The notes below the pieces were generated by a model that saw nothing but the letters and a program-made list of their open reading frames with translations, searched no databases and was not told the origin of the DNA. From Streptomyces sp. ISL-12 (GTDB lineage Bacteria; Actinomycetota; Actinomycetes; Streptomycetales; Streptomycetaceae), in the NCBI RefSeq assembly GCF_018614415.1, contig NZ_JAGGOO010000153.1, positions 1-37,994 of the forward strand: DNA of 37,994 nt, written 5' to 3'. A program made the position numbers and the translations under genes. Shown here piece by piece: positions 1 to 7,450 of this stretch (its first letter is position 1; every line of letters starts with the position of its first letter).

Positions 1-564
1 AGGCGCGGGGTCGACGGTGCTGCATGCTGCCCTCCCGGTCAGAGGACCGGAGCATCCCCGCAGGCGCGGGGTCGACGGGCAGATGGTCAAGACGGGCATG
101 GCGAAGGACGGAGCATCCCCGCAGGCGCGGGGTCGACGTCAATCTGAGTACACATACTCTCCCGATCCGCGGAGCATCCCCGCAGGCGCGGGGTCGACTG
201 CCCGAGCCCACGCCCCTCGCCCCCGTCGTTCGGAGCATCCCCGCAGGCGCGGGGTCGACGCGTCGCTCTCCCGCGAGCAGCGCCGCGGCCTCGGAGCATC
301 CCCGCAGGCGCGGGGTCGACACCGAGCCGGTCGCACGGTCATCGGCGAGAACAGGAGCATCCCCGCAGGCGCGGGGTCGACGTGGCAGTGCCAGCCGTTC
401 TCTCCGTGGGTGACGGAGCATCCCCGCAGGCGCGGGGTCGACCCATGGGGGCGTCATCGTCGGGAAGTCCATCCGGGAGCATCCCCGCAGGCGCGGGGTC
501 GACGACCAGGTGCGTGACCTCTCGCCCGCTCGATCGGGAGCATCCCCGCAGGCGCGGGGTCGAC
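1..564 (-). CRISPR. CRISPR array 1 (type I-E), truncated by window edge
   Basis: Nine full 28-nt repeats start at 49, 110, 171, 232, 293, 354, 415, 476 and 537. The 3' part of a tenth occupies 1-15. Spacing is exactly 61 nt, so all spacers are 33 nt, the usual type I-E size. Read on the minus strand, the repeat begins GTCGACCCCGCGCCTG and ends GCGGGGATGCTCC. Its CCCCGC/GCGGGG stem sits in the same place as in the E. coli type I-E repeat, which sets transcription leftward with the leader on the right, next to cas2. All full repeats are identical, and no spacer is duplicated by eye. The array continues beyond the left end of the window. Confidence 0.98.
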
Positions 565-620
565 ACTTCCTGACCTGGGGTTTTACCGGGCGGGGCGGCT
601 GTTTTCATTCGGTTGCTTCT
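565..620 (-). promoter_or_regulatory. Leader of array 1, overlapping the 3' end of cas2
   Basis: The roughly 50 nt upstream of the first repeat (minus strand) align without gaps to the region upstream of array 2. Shared blocks include AATGAA, CAGC, CGCC, GGTAAA, TCAG and AAGT directly at the repeat. The TAA stop of cas2 lies inside the conserved GGTAAA block, so leader and coding sequence overlap. Leader-repeat junctions carry signals for Cas1-Cas2 integration, which explains conservation at both arrays. No clear -10/-35 pair was identified. Confidence 0.75.
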
Positions 621-891
621 TGGGGCGGGCGGAGAGGATGAGCCCGTCGAAGTCGACGGGCTGCCAGCGGTCGCGGCCTGCGGTGCGTACGGCCCATCCC
701 TGTTCGTTGGAGGCGGGTTCGATAAGGATGGCCTGGCCGTCGCCGATGCGGGTGGCCAGAAGTTCCCAGAGGCGGTCGCGGATACGGCGGCTGGGGTTGC
801 CGACGAACACGCCGGCGCTGGCTTCAACCATCCATCGGGTGAGGTGGCCGCGGAGTCCTTCCGGGGCGGCGACGAGGATGATGACGGTCAT
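583..891 (-). CDS. cas2: CRISPR-associated endonuclease Cas2, type I-E
   Basis: This 102-residue protein is the small ferredoxin-fold partner of Cas1 in the spacer integrase. It shows the type I-E Cas2 pattern: an N-terminal strand MTVIILVAAPEGLRG, then a conserved GVFVGNPSRRIRDRLW segment near residues 28-43, and the C-terminal WQPVDFDGL motif also seen in E. coli Cas2. The ATG overlaps the end of cas1 by four bases (ATGA), indicating translational coupling. The C-terminal tail of about 15 residues after DGL is encoded by the array 1 leader and is longer than in E. coli Cas2. It is probably under selection as leader DNA rather than as protein. Confidence 0.95.
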   Translation of the reverse strand: MTVIILVAAPEGLRGHLTRWMVEASAGVFVGNPSRRIRDRLWELLATRIGDGQAILIEPASNEQGWAVRTAGRDRWQPVDFDGLILSARPKKQPNENSRPAR

Positions 892-1895
892 GAGGTGGTC
901 TCGGTGTCGGCGAGATCGGGCCCGATGATCGCGATGTGGTTCTCGGTCATACCGTGTACCGAAAGGTCTGCTTCAGTGGCGTAGTTGGTGCCGCCCGCCA
1001 CCGCACCGACGTGTTCGTCCCAGAGGAGGTTGGCTTCGGTGTCTTCGAAGTCTGTGCCCTCCGGTGTGAGCAGGCTTTTGACATCGGTGACGATGCGGGT
1101 GAGGAGTTTGTCGCGGGCGATGAGGTCACGGAGGCCGAGTCGGGCGTCGCGTTCCTCGGTGAGTTCTTGTGCGGTGAGGTCAAAGGCGAGCGGGATGGTG
1201 TATTCGGCCTTGTACAGGTCTGCGATGTCCAGGACGAAGGAGGTGGCTTTGCCGGTGTGGACGAAGCCGAGTCCGGGGCTGGCGCCGAGTCCGGTGATAA
1301 CGGCGTGGCAGATGCCGTAGAGGGCGGCGTTGGCGGCGGACAGGAGGCGGTTGAGGTCGTCGCCTGCGGCGAAGGCGTCGCCGGCTTTGTAGACGCGGCC
1401 GTTCCAGGGGACACCGGTCCGCTCTGCCTGGGCTCGGTAGATCTTGCGGACCCGAGTGCCTTCACGGCCGCGGAGTTGCTGCATGGTGAGGGCGGAGACG
1501 TCTTCGCCGGGGAAGCGCATGCTGTACATGGCGCGGGCGACAGCGAGGCGTTCCTTGGGGCGGGTGACGAGCCATGCCTGGCGGTGCAGGAGGCCGGCGC
1601 CACGGCTGGGGCCGAGGCCGGCCGCGTACATGCGGACGCCTTGTTCGCCGACCCAGCACACGGTGGTGCCGGAGTCGGCGAGCAGGCGGATGGCTCCGTG
1701 GGTGACGCGGGTGCCGGGACCGAGCAGCATGACGGCCACCATGGCGGCGGGGACCCGAACGGTCTGCTGTTTGTTGATGATGACGACAGCGTTCTCGTCG
1801 CGGTCCAGGTGGCTGCGTTCGACGTAGACGCTGGAGACGCGGTCGACGAGGCGGTGCAGGTCCTGAGGGTCGGCTTTCCACCAGATGTCGGGCAC
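888..1895 (-). CDS. cas1: CRISPR-associated integrase Cas1, type I-E
   Basis: Cas1 is the catalytic subunit of the adaptation complex and inserts new spacers at the leader end of the arrays. The protein has 335 residues. The metal-binding residues of the family are all visible: Glu145 in LRGREGTRVR, His213 in GFVHTGKATSF, and Asp223 and Asp226 in LDIADLYK, matching E141/H208/D218/D221 of E. coli Cas1. The start is a GTG six nt after the cas6e stop, and the stop overlaps the cas2 start. Length and motifs are normal, so an active enzyme is expected. Confidence 0.97.
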   Translation of the reverse strand: MPDIWWKADPQDLHRLVDRVSSVYVERSHLDRDENAVVIINKQQTVRVPAAMVAVMLLGPGTRVTHGAIRLLADSGTTVCWVGEQGVRMYAAGLGPSRGAGLLHRQAWLVTRPKERLAVARAMYSMRFPGEDVSALTMQQLRGREGTRVRKIYRAQAERTGVPWNGRVYKAGDAFAAGDDLNRLLSAANAALYGICHAVITGLGASPGLGFVHTGKATSFVLDIADLYKAEYTIPLAFDLTAQELTEERDARLGLRDLIARDKLLTRIVTDVKSLLTPEGTDFEDTEANLLWDEHVGAVAGGTNYATEADLSVHGMTENHIAIIGPDLADTETTS

Positions 1896-1901
1896 AGGTG
1901 T

Positions 1902-2654
1902 TCATGCCCTTTCGGCGAGCGGGGCGAGGGTGAGCAGGCCGCAGCCGTACGCCTTGGTCGGGCCGATGCCGGCCAGCAGGCGTTCGGTGAGCCGGGCCGG
2001 GTCGGTGACGCGCAGACTCCCTTCGAAAGTCACCGCGTGCATGACGACCTGGGCTTCCTTGGCGGTGAGGGAGCCTTTGCCGAAGGCACGGCGTCGGCGG
2101 GTGGTGATGCGGACATCTCGGGGTGGTTCGCCGTCCGCGGTGCGGGTCGTGTCGAGGTGGGAGGCGGAAGGGATGTCGAAGCCCCAGCGTTCGGTGCGGG
2201 TGAGGAACCAGTTGAGCTGAGCCGTTGCGGTGCGGTGGCCGAGGCGGAAGCTGCGCCGCTGGCCGGCGTCGAGGCGTTCCTGTTGGCGCAGGGTGGGTTT
2301 GTCGGGCCTGTTGGTGTTCTGGACGGGGTTGGCGGTCAGACGGAAGGCGAAGCGGCGGCCGGTGGCCAGTTGCTGGAGGAGGGGGGTGTAGTCGCGTACG
2401 GCGTAGTGCTCGCCGTCGGCGTCTGGCCACCCTGCCTGTTCGACGAGGTGAGTCCAGTCCGGTTTGTCGGTGGTGAGGACGAACAGGTGCGGCCGGTGGG
2501 GGTTGTCCCCGTCGAGCCGCCACAGGGTGCGGGCTTGGTCGGGCAGGCCGGGCAGGCCCCCTTGGACGGCGGCGTGCATGGCCCGGGGGCTGGCGAGAAG
2601 GGTGCGGCTTGCGGCGCGCAGGGGGTTGATGCGGATACGGGAGAGGTAGGGCAT
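1902..2654 (-). CDS. cas6e: crRNA-processing endoribonuclease Cas6e (CasE/Cse3)
   Basis: Cas6e cuts the pre-crRNA at the 3' base of each repeat hairpin and stays bound as part of Cascade. The 250-residue protein has two RAMP/ferredoxin-like halves. It starts MPYLSRIRINPLR, as usual for the family. His27 in SPRAMHAAVQG sits where the catalytic His of Thermus Cse3 (H26) lies. The C-terminal glycine-rich loop GIGPTKAYGCGLL is the classical RAMP signature. It lies between cas5 (6-nt gap) and cas1 (6-nt gap) in the standard type I-E order. Its substrate would be the GC-rich hairpin repeat of both arrays. Confidence 0.96.
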   Translation of the reverse strand: MPYLSRIRINPLRAASRTLLASPRAMHAAVQGGLPGLPDQARTLWRLDGDNPHRPHLFVLTTDKPDWTHLVEQAGWPDADGEHYAVRDYTPLLQQLATGRRFAFRLTANPVQNTNRPDKPTLRQQERLDAGQRRSFRLGHRTATAQLNWFLTRTERWGFDIPSASHLDTTRTADGEPPRDVRITTRRRRAFGKGSLTAKEAQVVMHAVTFEGSLRVTDPARLTERLLAGIGPTKAYGCGLLTLAPLAERA

Positions 2655-2660
2655 GAGAGG

Positions 2661-3458
2661 TCACCAGCCCAGGAGGGCGAAGGGGTCGTGGCCTCCGGTG
2701 GTCGGGGGCCGGTCGGGATCGGGTGTGAGGCCGGTGGGGGCGGCGAGGTAGGTGTGCCGGACGCGGCGGGTGGTGTAGGTCCGGCTGGTGGGGGCGAACG
2801 ACAGGGGAACGTCGTCGCGGACGTCCTCTCCGGCCGGGTCGTCGAGGGTGGCCGGCAGGTCGACGTGGGCGGCGTTGCCGTTCTCGTGTCCCCACCGTCT
2901 GCGTACAGCGGGGGATGCCTGCCAGGGCTCCGCGCGCAGGACGTCCTGAAGACAGCCGGGGCGCTGTCCCAGGACCAGGGGCTGTGCGGGTACGCACGAG
3001 CGGCGGCCCAGGGCGAGGGGGAAGGCGGGGTGGCGTACGGCGTGTTCGAGGGTGGTGATGAGCTCTTGAGGGCCTTCGACGGCTGCGAGGAAGATGGCGT
3101 CCTGGAGGTAGAAGCGCTGGGTGATGTGGGTGTGCTTGGCCGGTGAGGTGGGTTTTTGCCGGCCCTTGGCGGTCACGGCGGCGGCCAGGAGCGGCTGGCC
3201 GCGGTAGTCGCTGACGGTGTGGTAGTCACGCAGGAGGCTGCCGGGCTGGTCGATGCGGATACCGAGTCCCAGCCCGGCGAGATCGTCCAGAGCTGCGTGC
3301 CGCGGGCGCCCGGCGGCTGCGGCGAGCAGGCCCACGACTCCGGACTTGGTGGGTTCAGGCCGGGTTTCGCGCCGGTTGAAGGTGCTGCGGTCGCCCCAGG
3401 ACTGGAGCGGTGCGGCGAGCCGCAGGAGGAGGACGGCCGTGGGGTCGGAGGCTGTCAC
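2661..3458 (-). CDS. cas5: Cascade subunit Cas5 (CasD), type I-E
   Basis: Cas5 caps the 5' handle of the crRNA in Cascade. The 265-residue sequence shows the family hallmarks early on: LLLRLAAPLQSWG near residues 10-22, an FNRRETRPEPTKSGVVG block that follows it, and a run LLAAAAGRPR. The GTG start overlaps the TGA stop of cas7 (GTGA), so the two are translationally coupled. The C-terminus ends in DPFALLGW, consistent with a full-length protein. Nothing suggests damage. Confidence 0.95.
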   Translation of the reverse strand: MTASDPTAVLLLRLAAPLQSWGDRSTFNRRETRPEPTKSGVVGLLAAAAGRPRHAALDDLAGLGLGIRIDQPGSLLRDYHTVSDYRGQPLLAAAVTAKGRQKPTSPAKHTHITQRFYLQDAIFLAAVEGPQELITTLEHAVRHPAFPLALGRRSCVPAQPLVLGQRPGCLQDVLRAEPWQASPAVRRRWGHENGNAAHVDLPATLDDPAGEDVRDDVPLSFAPTSRTYTTRRVRHTYLAAPTGLTPDPDRPPTTGGHDPFALLGW

Positions 3459-4609
3459 GCCTGTTCCCCCAGGGCGGTGCTGATGCGGGAGCGCAGGGTG
3501 GTGCGCAGGTCTGCGAAGGGGACGGATTCACCGAACGCCTGGGTGAGGGTTTCGGCGGTGTCCTTGGTGCGGGGTTCGCGGGTGGTGAAGGTGTGGCTGG
3601 CCGCTGCGTAGAGGGGGGTGTCGCCCCAGACCTGAGTGGCGGTGAGGTACTCCTCGGCGAGGCGGCGGGCAGAGGTGGCCTGGACGCCGGCTTCCGCCGG
3701 CACGGGCTCTTCGAAGGCGGAGACCAGGTTGACGGGCTGGTCGGTGCGGACGACCACCGCGACGAGGCTGGGCCTGGTCCGGTGCGCGAAGGAGTTCTGG
3801 TAGCCGGTGGGCACGGAGAGAGCGAAGCTGTCGATGAAGGCGTCAAGGGCGTCGAGGGCGGCTGCGGTGTCGCCGCCGAGGTTGTCGGTGAGCTGGGTGA
3901 GGCCGACGGTGGCGTAGCGGTAGAGAGTGGCGGAGTTGAAGCCGATGGTGCCGATCATTCCGGCGCCGGTCTCGTCCCGTTCGTTCTGGTCGTCGACGGC
4001 GGTGAAGTAGTCGAACTCCAGTTGCGTCTCGTGGGTGGACAGCGCGTGGGCCACCTGAACAGCGGCGTCGACGTTGAGTTTGGGGATGTCGGCAACCATA
4101 CGGCCGAACAGGGCGACGCCAACGGGGTGTCCGGTCTGGAAGGCTTCCGCGACGGGCAGTTCCTTGACCGCGTCGGTGAGTGCCTTCTCCTCCAGCACGG
4201 CGAGGTCGGCGGCGCGGTCTGTCACGAGGTCGGCCACCGTGTCGAGCTGGGCGTTGCCGTAGAAGAGGAGGTACGCGGTGTCACCGGCCTTCTTGCCCTG
4301 GCTCAGGCCGAGCTGTGCAAGCAGGGCTGCGGCGATCCGGTCGGCCGCCTCGCGGTCCAGGCCAGTGTTCCGGCGGATACGGCTGGTGAGTTCGCCGGTG
4401 ATGCGCTTGGTGCGGGTGGCCCGGTCAGGCTCGGCGGCCTGGGTGTCGCAGTGCCGGCGGGTCGCTCGCTTCCATGCCTGGGAGGAGACCCTGGAGCGGC
4501 GGACTCCGCCGTAGATGGCCTCTTTGGGGTTGCCCTGGTCGTCTCGGTTGAGGTTGGCGGGCGGGACGCTTTGAACGATGTGTACGTCGACGTACAAGCG
4601 CTGGGGCAT
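3455..4609 (-). CDS. cas7: Cascade backbone subunit Cas7 (CasC/Cse4)
   Basis: Cas7 forms the six-copy helical backbone that holds the crRNA spacer. The 384-residue protein starts MPQRLYVDVHIVQSVPPANLNRDDQG and continues with YGGVRRSRVSSQAWKRA, both diagnostic of type I-E Cas7, and has a normal length (E. coli CasC is about 363). The ATG at 4609 is preceded on the minus strand by a GGAG ribosome-binding site. Unlike the other cas genes it is separated from its upstream neighbour by about 130 nt, which contains a heptamer tandem repeat. Its stop overlaps the GTG of cas5. Confidence 0.96.
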   Translation of the reverse strand: MPQRLYVDVHIVQSVPPANLNRDDQGNPKEAIYGGVRRSRVSSQAWKRATRRHCDTQAAEPDRATRTKRITGELTSRIRRNTGLDREAADRIAAALLAQLGLSQGKKAGDTAYLLFYGNAQLDTVADLVTDRAADLAVLEEKALTDAVKELPVAEAFQTGHPVGVALFGRMVADIPKLNVDAAVQVAHALSTHETQLEFDYFTAVDDQNERDETGAGMIGTIGFNSATLYRYATVGLTQLTDNLGGDTAAALDALDAFIDSFALSVPTGYQNSFAHRTRPSLVAVVVRTDQPVNLVSAFEEPVPAEAGVQATSARRLAEEYLTATQVWGDTPLYAAASHTFTTREPRTKDTAETLTQAFGESVPFADLRTTLRSRISTALGEQA

Positions 4610-4650
4610 GTGGGTTGCTCCGGTTCGTGAGAGTGAGACGGTGATCGCAC

Positions 4651-4688
4651 GGTCTGCTGCGGTCTGCGGTCTGCGGTCTGCGGTCTGC
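4651..4688. repeat. Heptanucleotide tandem repeat in the casB-cas7 spacer
   Basis: Four perfect back-to-back copies of GGTCTGC occupy 4661-4688. A fifth copy at 4651-4657 is separated from them by TGC. The repeat lies in the only sizeable non-coding gap within the casB-cas2 run, between the casB stop (4740) and the cas7 start (4609). Confidence 0.9.
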
Positions 4689-4739
4689 GCCGATGTGGGC
4701 GGAACCGCCGCGGTCTGGTGGATGTCGGGTGCGCGGGGC

Positions 4740-5381
4740 TCAGCGGCCGGATCGGGAGGTCGCTGGCTGCTGGGTCCAGCCGTAGTAGTCCAGGCCCCAG
4801 CGGCGGCGCACGCGGGAGCGGGACTCGGGCCGGTCCCAGTCGTGGATGTCGTCGATCAGGCGGTTGTAGTCGAGGGGCTGTTTGATGCCTTTGAGCTGGG
4901 TGACCAGGCCGCGCAGGCGCGTTTGCAGTGCTGCCGTCGATGTTGCGGAGAACGCCTGCTGGAAGCGGGAGTCGACGGCCTCCTCACTGGTGCGGTCGTG
5001 GCGCCGCAGTTCGAGCATGGCCCGGCCGAGGCTGACGCCGTCACGATGCATTGGCGTGTCCTGGCTCTGCTGGTGCAGCCCGTAGAGGGCGAGCGCGATG
5101 TGCTCGGCCTCCTGCTCGGTCGAGACTTCCCCCCGACGGGCGGCGAAGTCGTCGACTGGGCAGGTGTAGAACGGGAACATCTCCAGCACTGTGCCGGCAG
5201 GGCGGCCCAGACCCCGGCGCAGAACAGCGAGGTCCTCTCCGGGCGGGCGCTGCGTGGCAGCAGTGCCGCTCTTGCGGCGCCAGGTGCCGTCCGCGGCGAT
5301 ATAACGGTGCCAGATGCGCTGCTTGGTGGGGTGTTCTTCGGTCATGACCGTGTCCAGACGTGATGAGGGACGCTGTGTCAC
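4740..5381 (-). CDS. cse2: Cascade small subunit Cse2 (CasB)
   Basis: Cse2 is present as a dimer in Cascade and stabilises the R-loop. The 213-residue protein is basic and mostly helical in appearance, with conserved stretches PPGEDLAVLRRGLGRPAG, MFPFYTCPVDDFA and a C-terminal DYNRLIDDIHDWDRPESRSRVRR-type segment. Position between casA and cas7 supports the call, because Cse2 is the least conserved Cascade subunit. The start is uncertain. The GTG at 5381 gives the form listed here; an in-frame ATG at 5345 (MTEEHPTKQR) is equally plausible, and neither has a strong ribosome-binding site. The gap to the casA stop is 91 or 127 nt accordingly. Confidence 0.88.
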   Translation of the reverse strand: MTQRPSSRLDTVMTEEHPTKQRIWHRYIAADGTWRRKSGTAATQRPPGEDLAVLRRGLGRPAGTVLEMFPFYTCPVDDFAARRGEVSTEQEAEHIALALYGLHQQSQDTPMHRDGVSLGRAMLELRRHDRTSEEAVDSRFQQAFSATSTAALQTRLRGLVTQLKGIKQPLDYNRLIDDIHDWDRPESRSRVRRRWGLDYYGWTQQPATSRSGR

Positions 5382-5472
5382 AAAAGGTGTGGTATGGACG
5401 CCTCGAAGGGCATGGACGGATACCCCCGGCCCGGGCCGAGGGCGGCAAGCGCCTCGTGCGGCGCCCGGTCAC

Positions 5473-7179
5473 CTACTGGCCGACAGGGGCCAGGGTGTCC
5501 CGCCGGACGGCGGCTGCCCGGTGGAGGATCTCCGCACGGCGCTTGAGGAACGATGCCTCGGCCAGCGAGACCCGGTGCGTCCGCTCGGGCTTCCCCTCGC
5601 CCTGGGAGACACTTCTTCCCACGAACGCTCCGACGGGCACCGCCTGCAGAAGACGGTCAGCGACTTCCCAGCTGCGACGCCAGGCGAGCTGCTCCCAGGC
5701 GAGCTGTCCGGCCTCGATGCGTTCCAGGTCCTCCACGCCCCGCATCCCCGCCAGCAACCGACGCACCAGGGGGTCCAGGGCGTGCAGCACGAGCTCGCCA
5801 GTGCGCTGTCCCTTGTCCCAGGGGATAGGTTCGGTGCCCAGAGCTCGGCGCAGATCGGCCGACAGGTAGTTGACGGCAGTGGCCAACTGCTCGGCCTGTT
5901 CCGCTACTTCGAGGACGGCGGAACGGACGTCGCTGTCGGTTTCGAGCGCGGCCAGCGGGAGGGGCAGGGCGTCGAACATCACGTCGTCGATGACGGCCGA
6001 CTGATTGCCGTAGGCGACACCGGTGAGTTCCACGCGCAGCGGATAGGACTCGCCGAGGTCTAGGGCCAGAGCGCCGGCCTGGTCCAGGAGCTTGCTCGTG
6101 GCGAATCCGCTCGTCGTCTGCCCGGCCTCCCGCGACTGCCGCTCCGGCGCCAGGAGCGCATCGAGCCCTCGCCACGCGGCCTTTCCGGGCTGCAGCCGCA
6201 GCGGACGGCGCGGCGGGGCGGCGCCTGCCTTGCCTTTACCCGTGCCGCGTCCCCCGGTCGGCTCCAGGCGCCACATGGTGTGCGGCTCGGTCTCGGGCGT
6301 GTGCGGCATCCGGTCCCCAGCAGCGACCAGAACACGCGTCACCCGCAGCCCCTCATCGGTCGTTTCCGCGAACAGCCGGATCCGGCGGGACTGCCAGGTC
6401 CACAGGTCCAGGAGCCCTTCGGGAACCCGCTCCTGCCACGCCGGGGTACCGGCCGAGCGTGGATCTGCGGGCTCCCTCCTCCTCCACTGCGGCAGGTCGG
6501 CCGAGGTCGGCGGCGCCCCGACGGGAAGGTTCAGCAACAGGGTCTCGAACAGCGTCGTACCGGCCAACAGAGTGACGCCCATCTGACCGAGCGGCCCGGT
6601 AGGATTGCCGGTCGTCTTGCCCACCTTGGCTTTCGGGTCGCCCACCGCACCGGTCTTGATCGCTGCGGTGTCCCAGCACTGCGTGTGCAGCAGCCAGTGC
6701 GCCGCCTGCGCCGGGCTCAGCGAGAAGACATCACCCTCCGTACGGGAAGCGAACAGCGGCACGTTATTGCCCGTGGCAGCAGTCGCGACGATCAGTCCGG
6801 CGTTCTTCGTCTCACCTTTCGCGGTGTGCAGCCCGGCGACCTGCGCGAAGGGCTGCACGGGATCGAAGAGGTCGAACAGCGCGCCATGCGCGTCGAGATA
6901 GCTCTCAAGCCGTGTCCGCTGCTCCGGCGACCACCGGCCCGCCGAGAACCAGCTCATCCACTCACGTTCATCGGCCGGTCGCCCCAAGGCGTCGAGGACC
7001 ACAGCCAGCAGAACCTGCCTTAGCACGGCCGGACGCTGCGTGGGAACCTCCACCACCAAGTCACCGAACTCGTGCGCATCCAGCAGTGCCGTACGCAACG
7101 AGTGTTCCCGCGCCGGGCCTCCCCTGGCCGACGGCAAGCACAACCAGGGCTCCTCCGTCAGCGAAAAGTCGTCAGTCAC
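5473..7179 (-). CDS. casA: Cascade large subunit Cas8e (CasA/Cse1)
   Basis: CasA recognises the PAM and recruits Cas3 once the R-loop forms. The 568-residue protein begins VTDDFSLTEEPWLCLPSA. The F.L.EEPWL opening is the typical start of the Cse1 family, as is the following DAHEFGDLVVEVPTQRPAVLRQVLL region. The GTG at 7179 was chosen because GAGGGGGG lies just upstream on the minus strand. The longer in-frame extension back to 7338 begins with non-family sequence and lacks such a site. Length is slightly above E. coli CasA (502). About 270 nt separate it from cas3, so a promoter of its own is likely. Confidence 0.94.
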   Translation of the reverse strand: MTDDFSLTEEPWLCLPSARGGPAREHSLRTALLDAHEFGDLVVEVPTQRPAVLRQVLLAVVLDALGRPADEREWMSWFSAGRWSPEQRTRLESYLDAHGALFDLFDPVQPFAQVAGLHTAKGETKNAGLIVATAATGNNVPLFASRTEGDVFSLSPAQAAHWLLHTQCWDTAAIKTGAVGDPKAKVGKTTGNPTGPLGQMGVTLLAGTTLFETLLLNLPVGAPPTSADLPQWRRREPADPRSAGTPAWQERVPEGLLDLWTWQSRRIRLFAETTDEGLRVTRVLVAAGDRMPHTPETEPHTMWRLEPTGGRGTGKGKAGAAPPRRPLRLQPGKAAWRGLDALLAPERQSREAGQTTSGFATSKLLDQAGALALDLGESYPLRVELTGVAYGNQSAVIDDVMFDALPLPLAALETDSDVRSAVLEVAEQAEQLATAVNYLSADLRRALGTEPIPWDKGQRTGELVLHALDPLVRRLLAGMRGVEDLERIEAGQLAWEQLAWRRSWEVADRLLQAVPVGAFVGRSVSQGEGKPERTHRVSLAEASFLKRRAEILHRAAAVRRDTLAPVGQ

Positions 7180-7291
7180 CAGTTCCCCCCTCAAGGAATC
7201 TTCTTTGTTTAAGCTAGCAGCGGCCGTTGAGCGTGTACGGGCTTTCTCCACAACCAGGTGCGAGAATCCGGCTGTTGACCCCGACCGGCGA

Positions 7292-7338
7292 CCCGTCGGC
7301 CGACGGGGATGATCCCCTTCTGTGTTTGCACAGTGCAC
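7292..7338. promoter_or_regulatory. Cluster of palindromes upstream of casA
   Basis: Three dyads lie in 47 bp: a perfect 16-bp palindrome CCCGTCGGCCGACGGG (7292-7307), an overlapping GGGGAT-g-ATCCCC (7305-7317), and TGCAC-a-GTGCA (7328-7338). They sit 113-159 bp upstream of the casA start in the casA-cas3 gap. Such dyads are typical of repressor binding or RNA hairpins; no specific regulator can be named. A TTGACC at 7275-7280 on the plus strand resembles a -35 box but has no recognisable -10. Confidence 0.45.
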
Positions 7339-7348
7339 CGGGAATCAC

Positions 7349-7438
7349 ATCGACCCCGCGCTGCGCGGGGCAACCGAGCCGCCGGGCACCGCCCCGGCGG
7401 CTCCCCCCTTTGGGACCCCGCCCCCGGCCGGGCACAGC
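7349..7438 (+). ncRNA. Candidate degenerate CRISPR-like repeat pair with hairpin between cas3 and casA
   Basis: On the plus strand, 7350-7361 matches the array repeat (crRNA sense) for 12 consecutive bases, TCGACCCCGCGC. It is followed by TGCG-C-GGGG, so that CCCCGCG/CGCGGGG forms a perfect 7-bp stem around CTG. A second, weaker copy of the GACCCCGC core begins at 7414, 62 nt after the first; the arrays repeat every 61-62 nt. Between them is an 11-bp perfect hairpin (arms 7376-7386 and 7393-7403, loop CACCGC) followed by CCCCCTTT. The layout could be a minimal pseudo-array or small RNA reading opposite to the cas genes. It could also simply be a GC-rich terminator region for cas3. No promoter was seen. 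Confidence 0.35.
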
Positions 7439-7450
7439 CGGCACGGACCG

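Noticed and set aside
936..3146. A 736-codon plus-strand frame across cas1, cas6e and cas5
   Set aside because: It is an antisense shadow of real cas genes with clear motifs on the minus strand; its translation is Gly/Val/Ala-rich without any family signal.
5041..5472. Alternative minus-strand frame between casA and casB as an extra cas gene
   Set aside because: It overlaps cse2 in another frame, with an Arg-rich, family-free translation; the gap itself holds no gene.
7180..7338. N-terminal extension of casA to 7338
   Set aside because: The extra residues are not family-like, whereas GTG 7179 has a strong ribosome-binding site and gives the conserved N-terminus.
7376..7403. The 11-bp hairpin in the casA-cas3 gap as a simple cas3 terminator
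   Set aside because: It was not accepted as a separate terminator call. The T-run is on the plus strand (wrong side for cas3) and the hairpin falls between two repeat-like sequences, so it is described with them.
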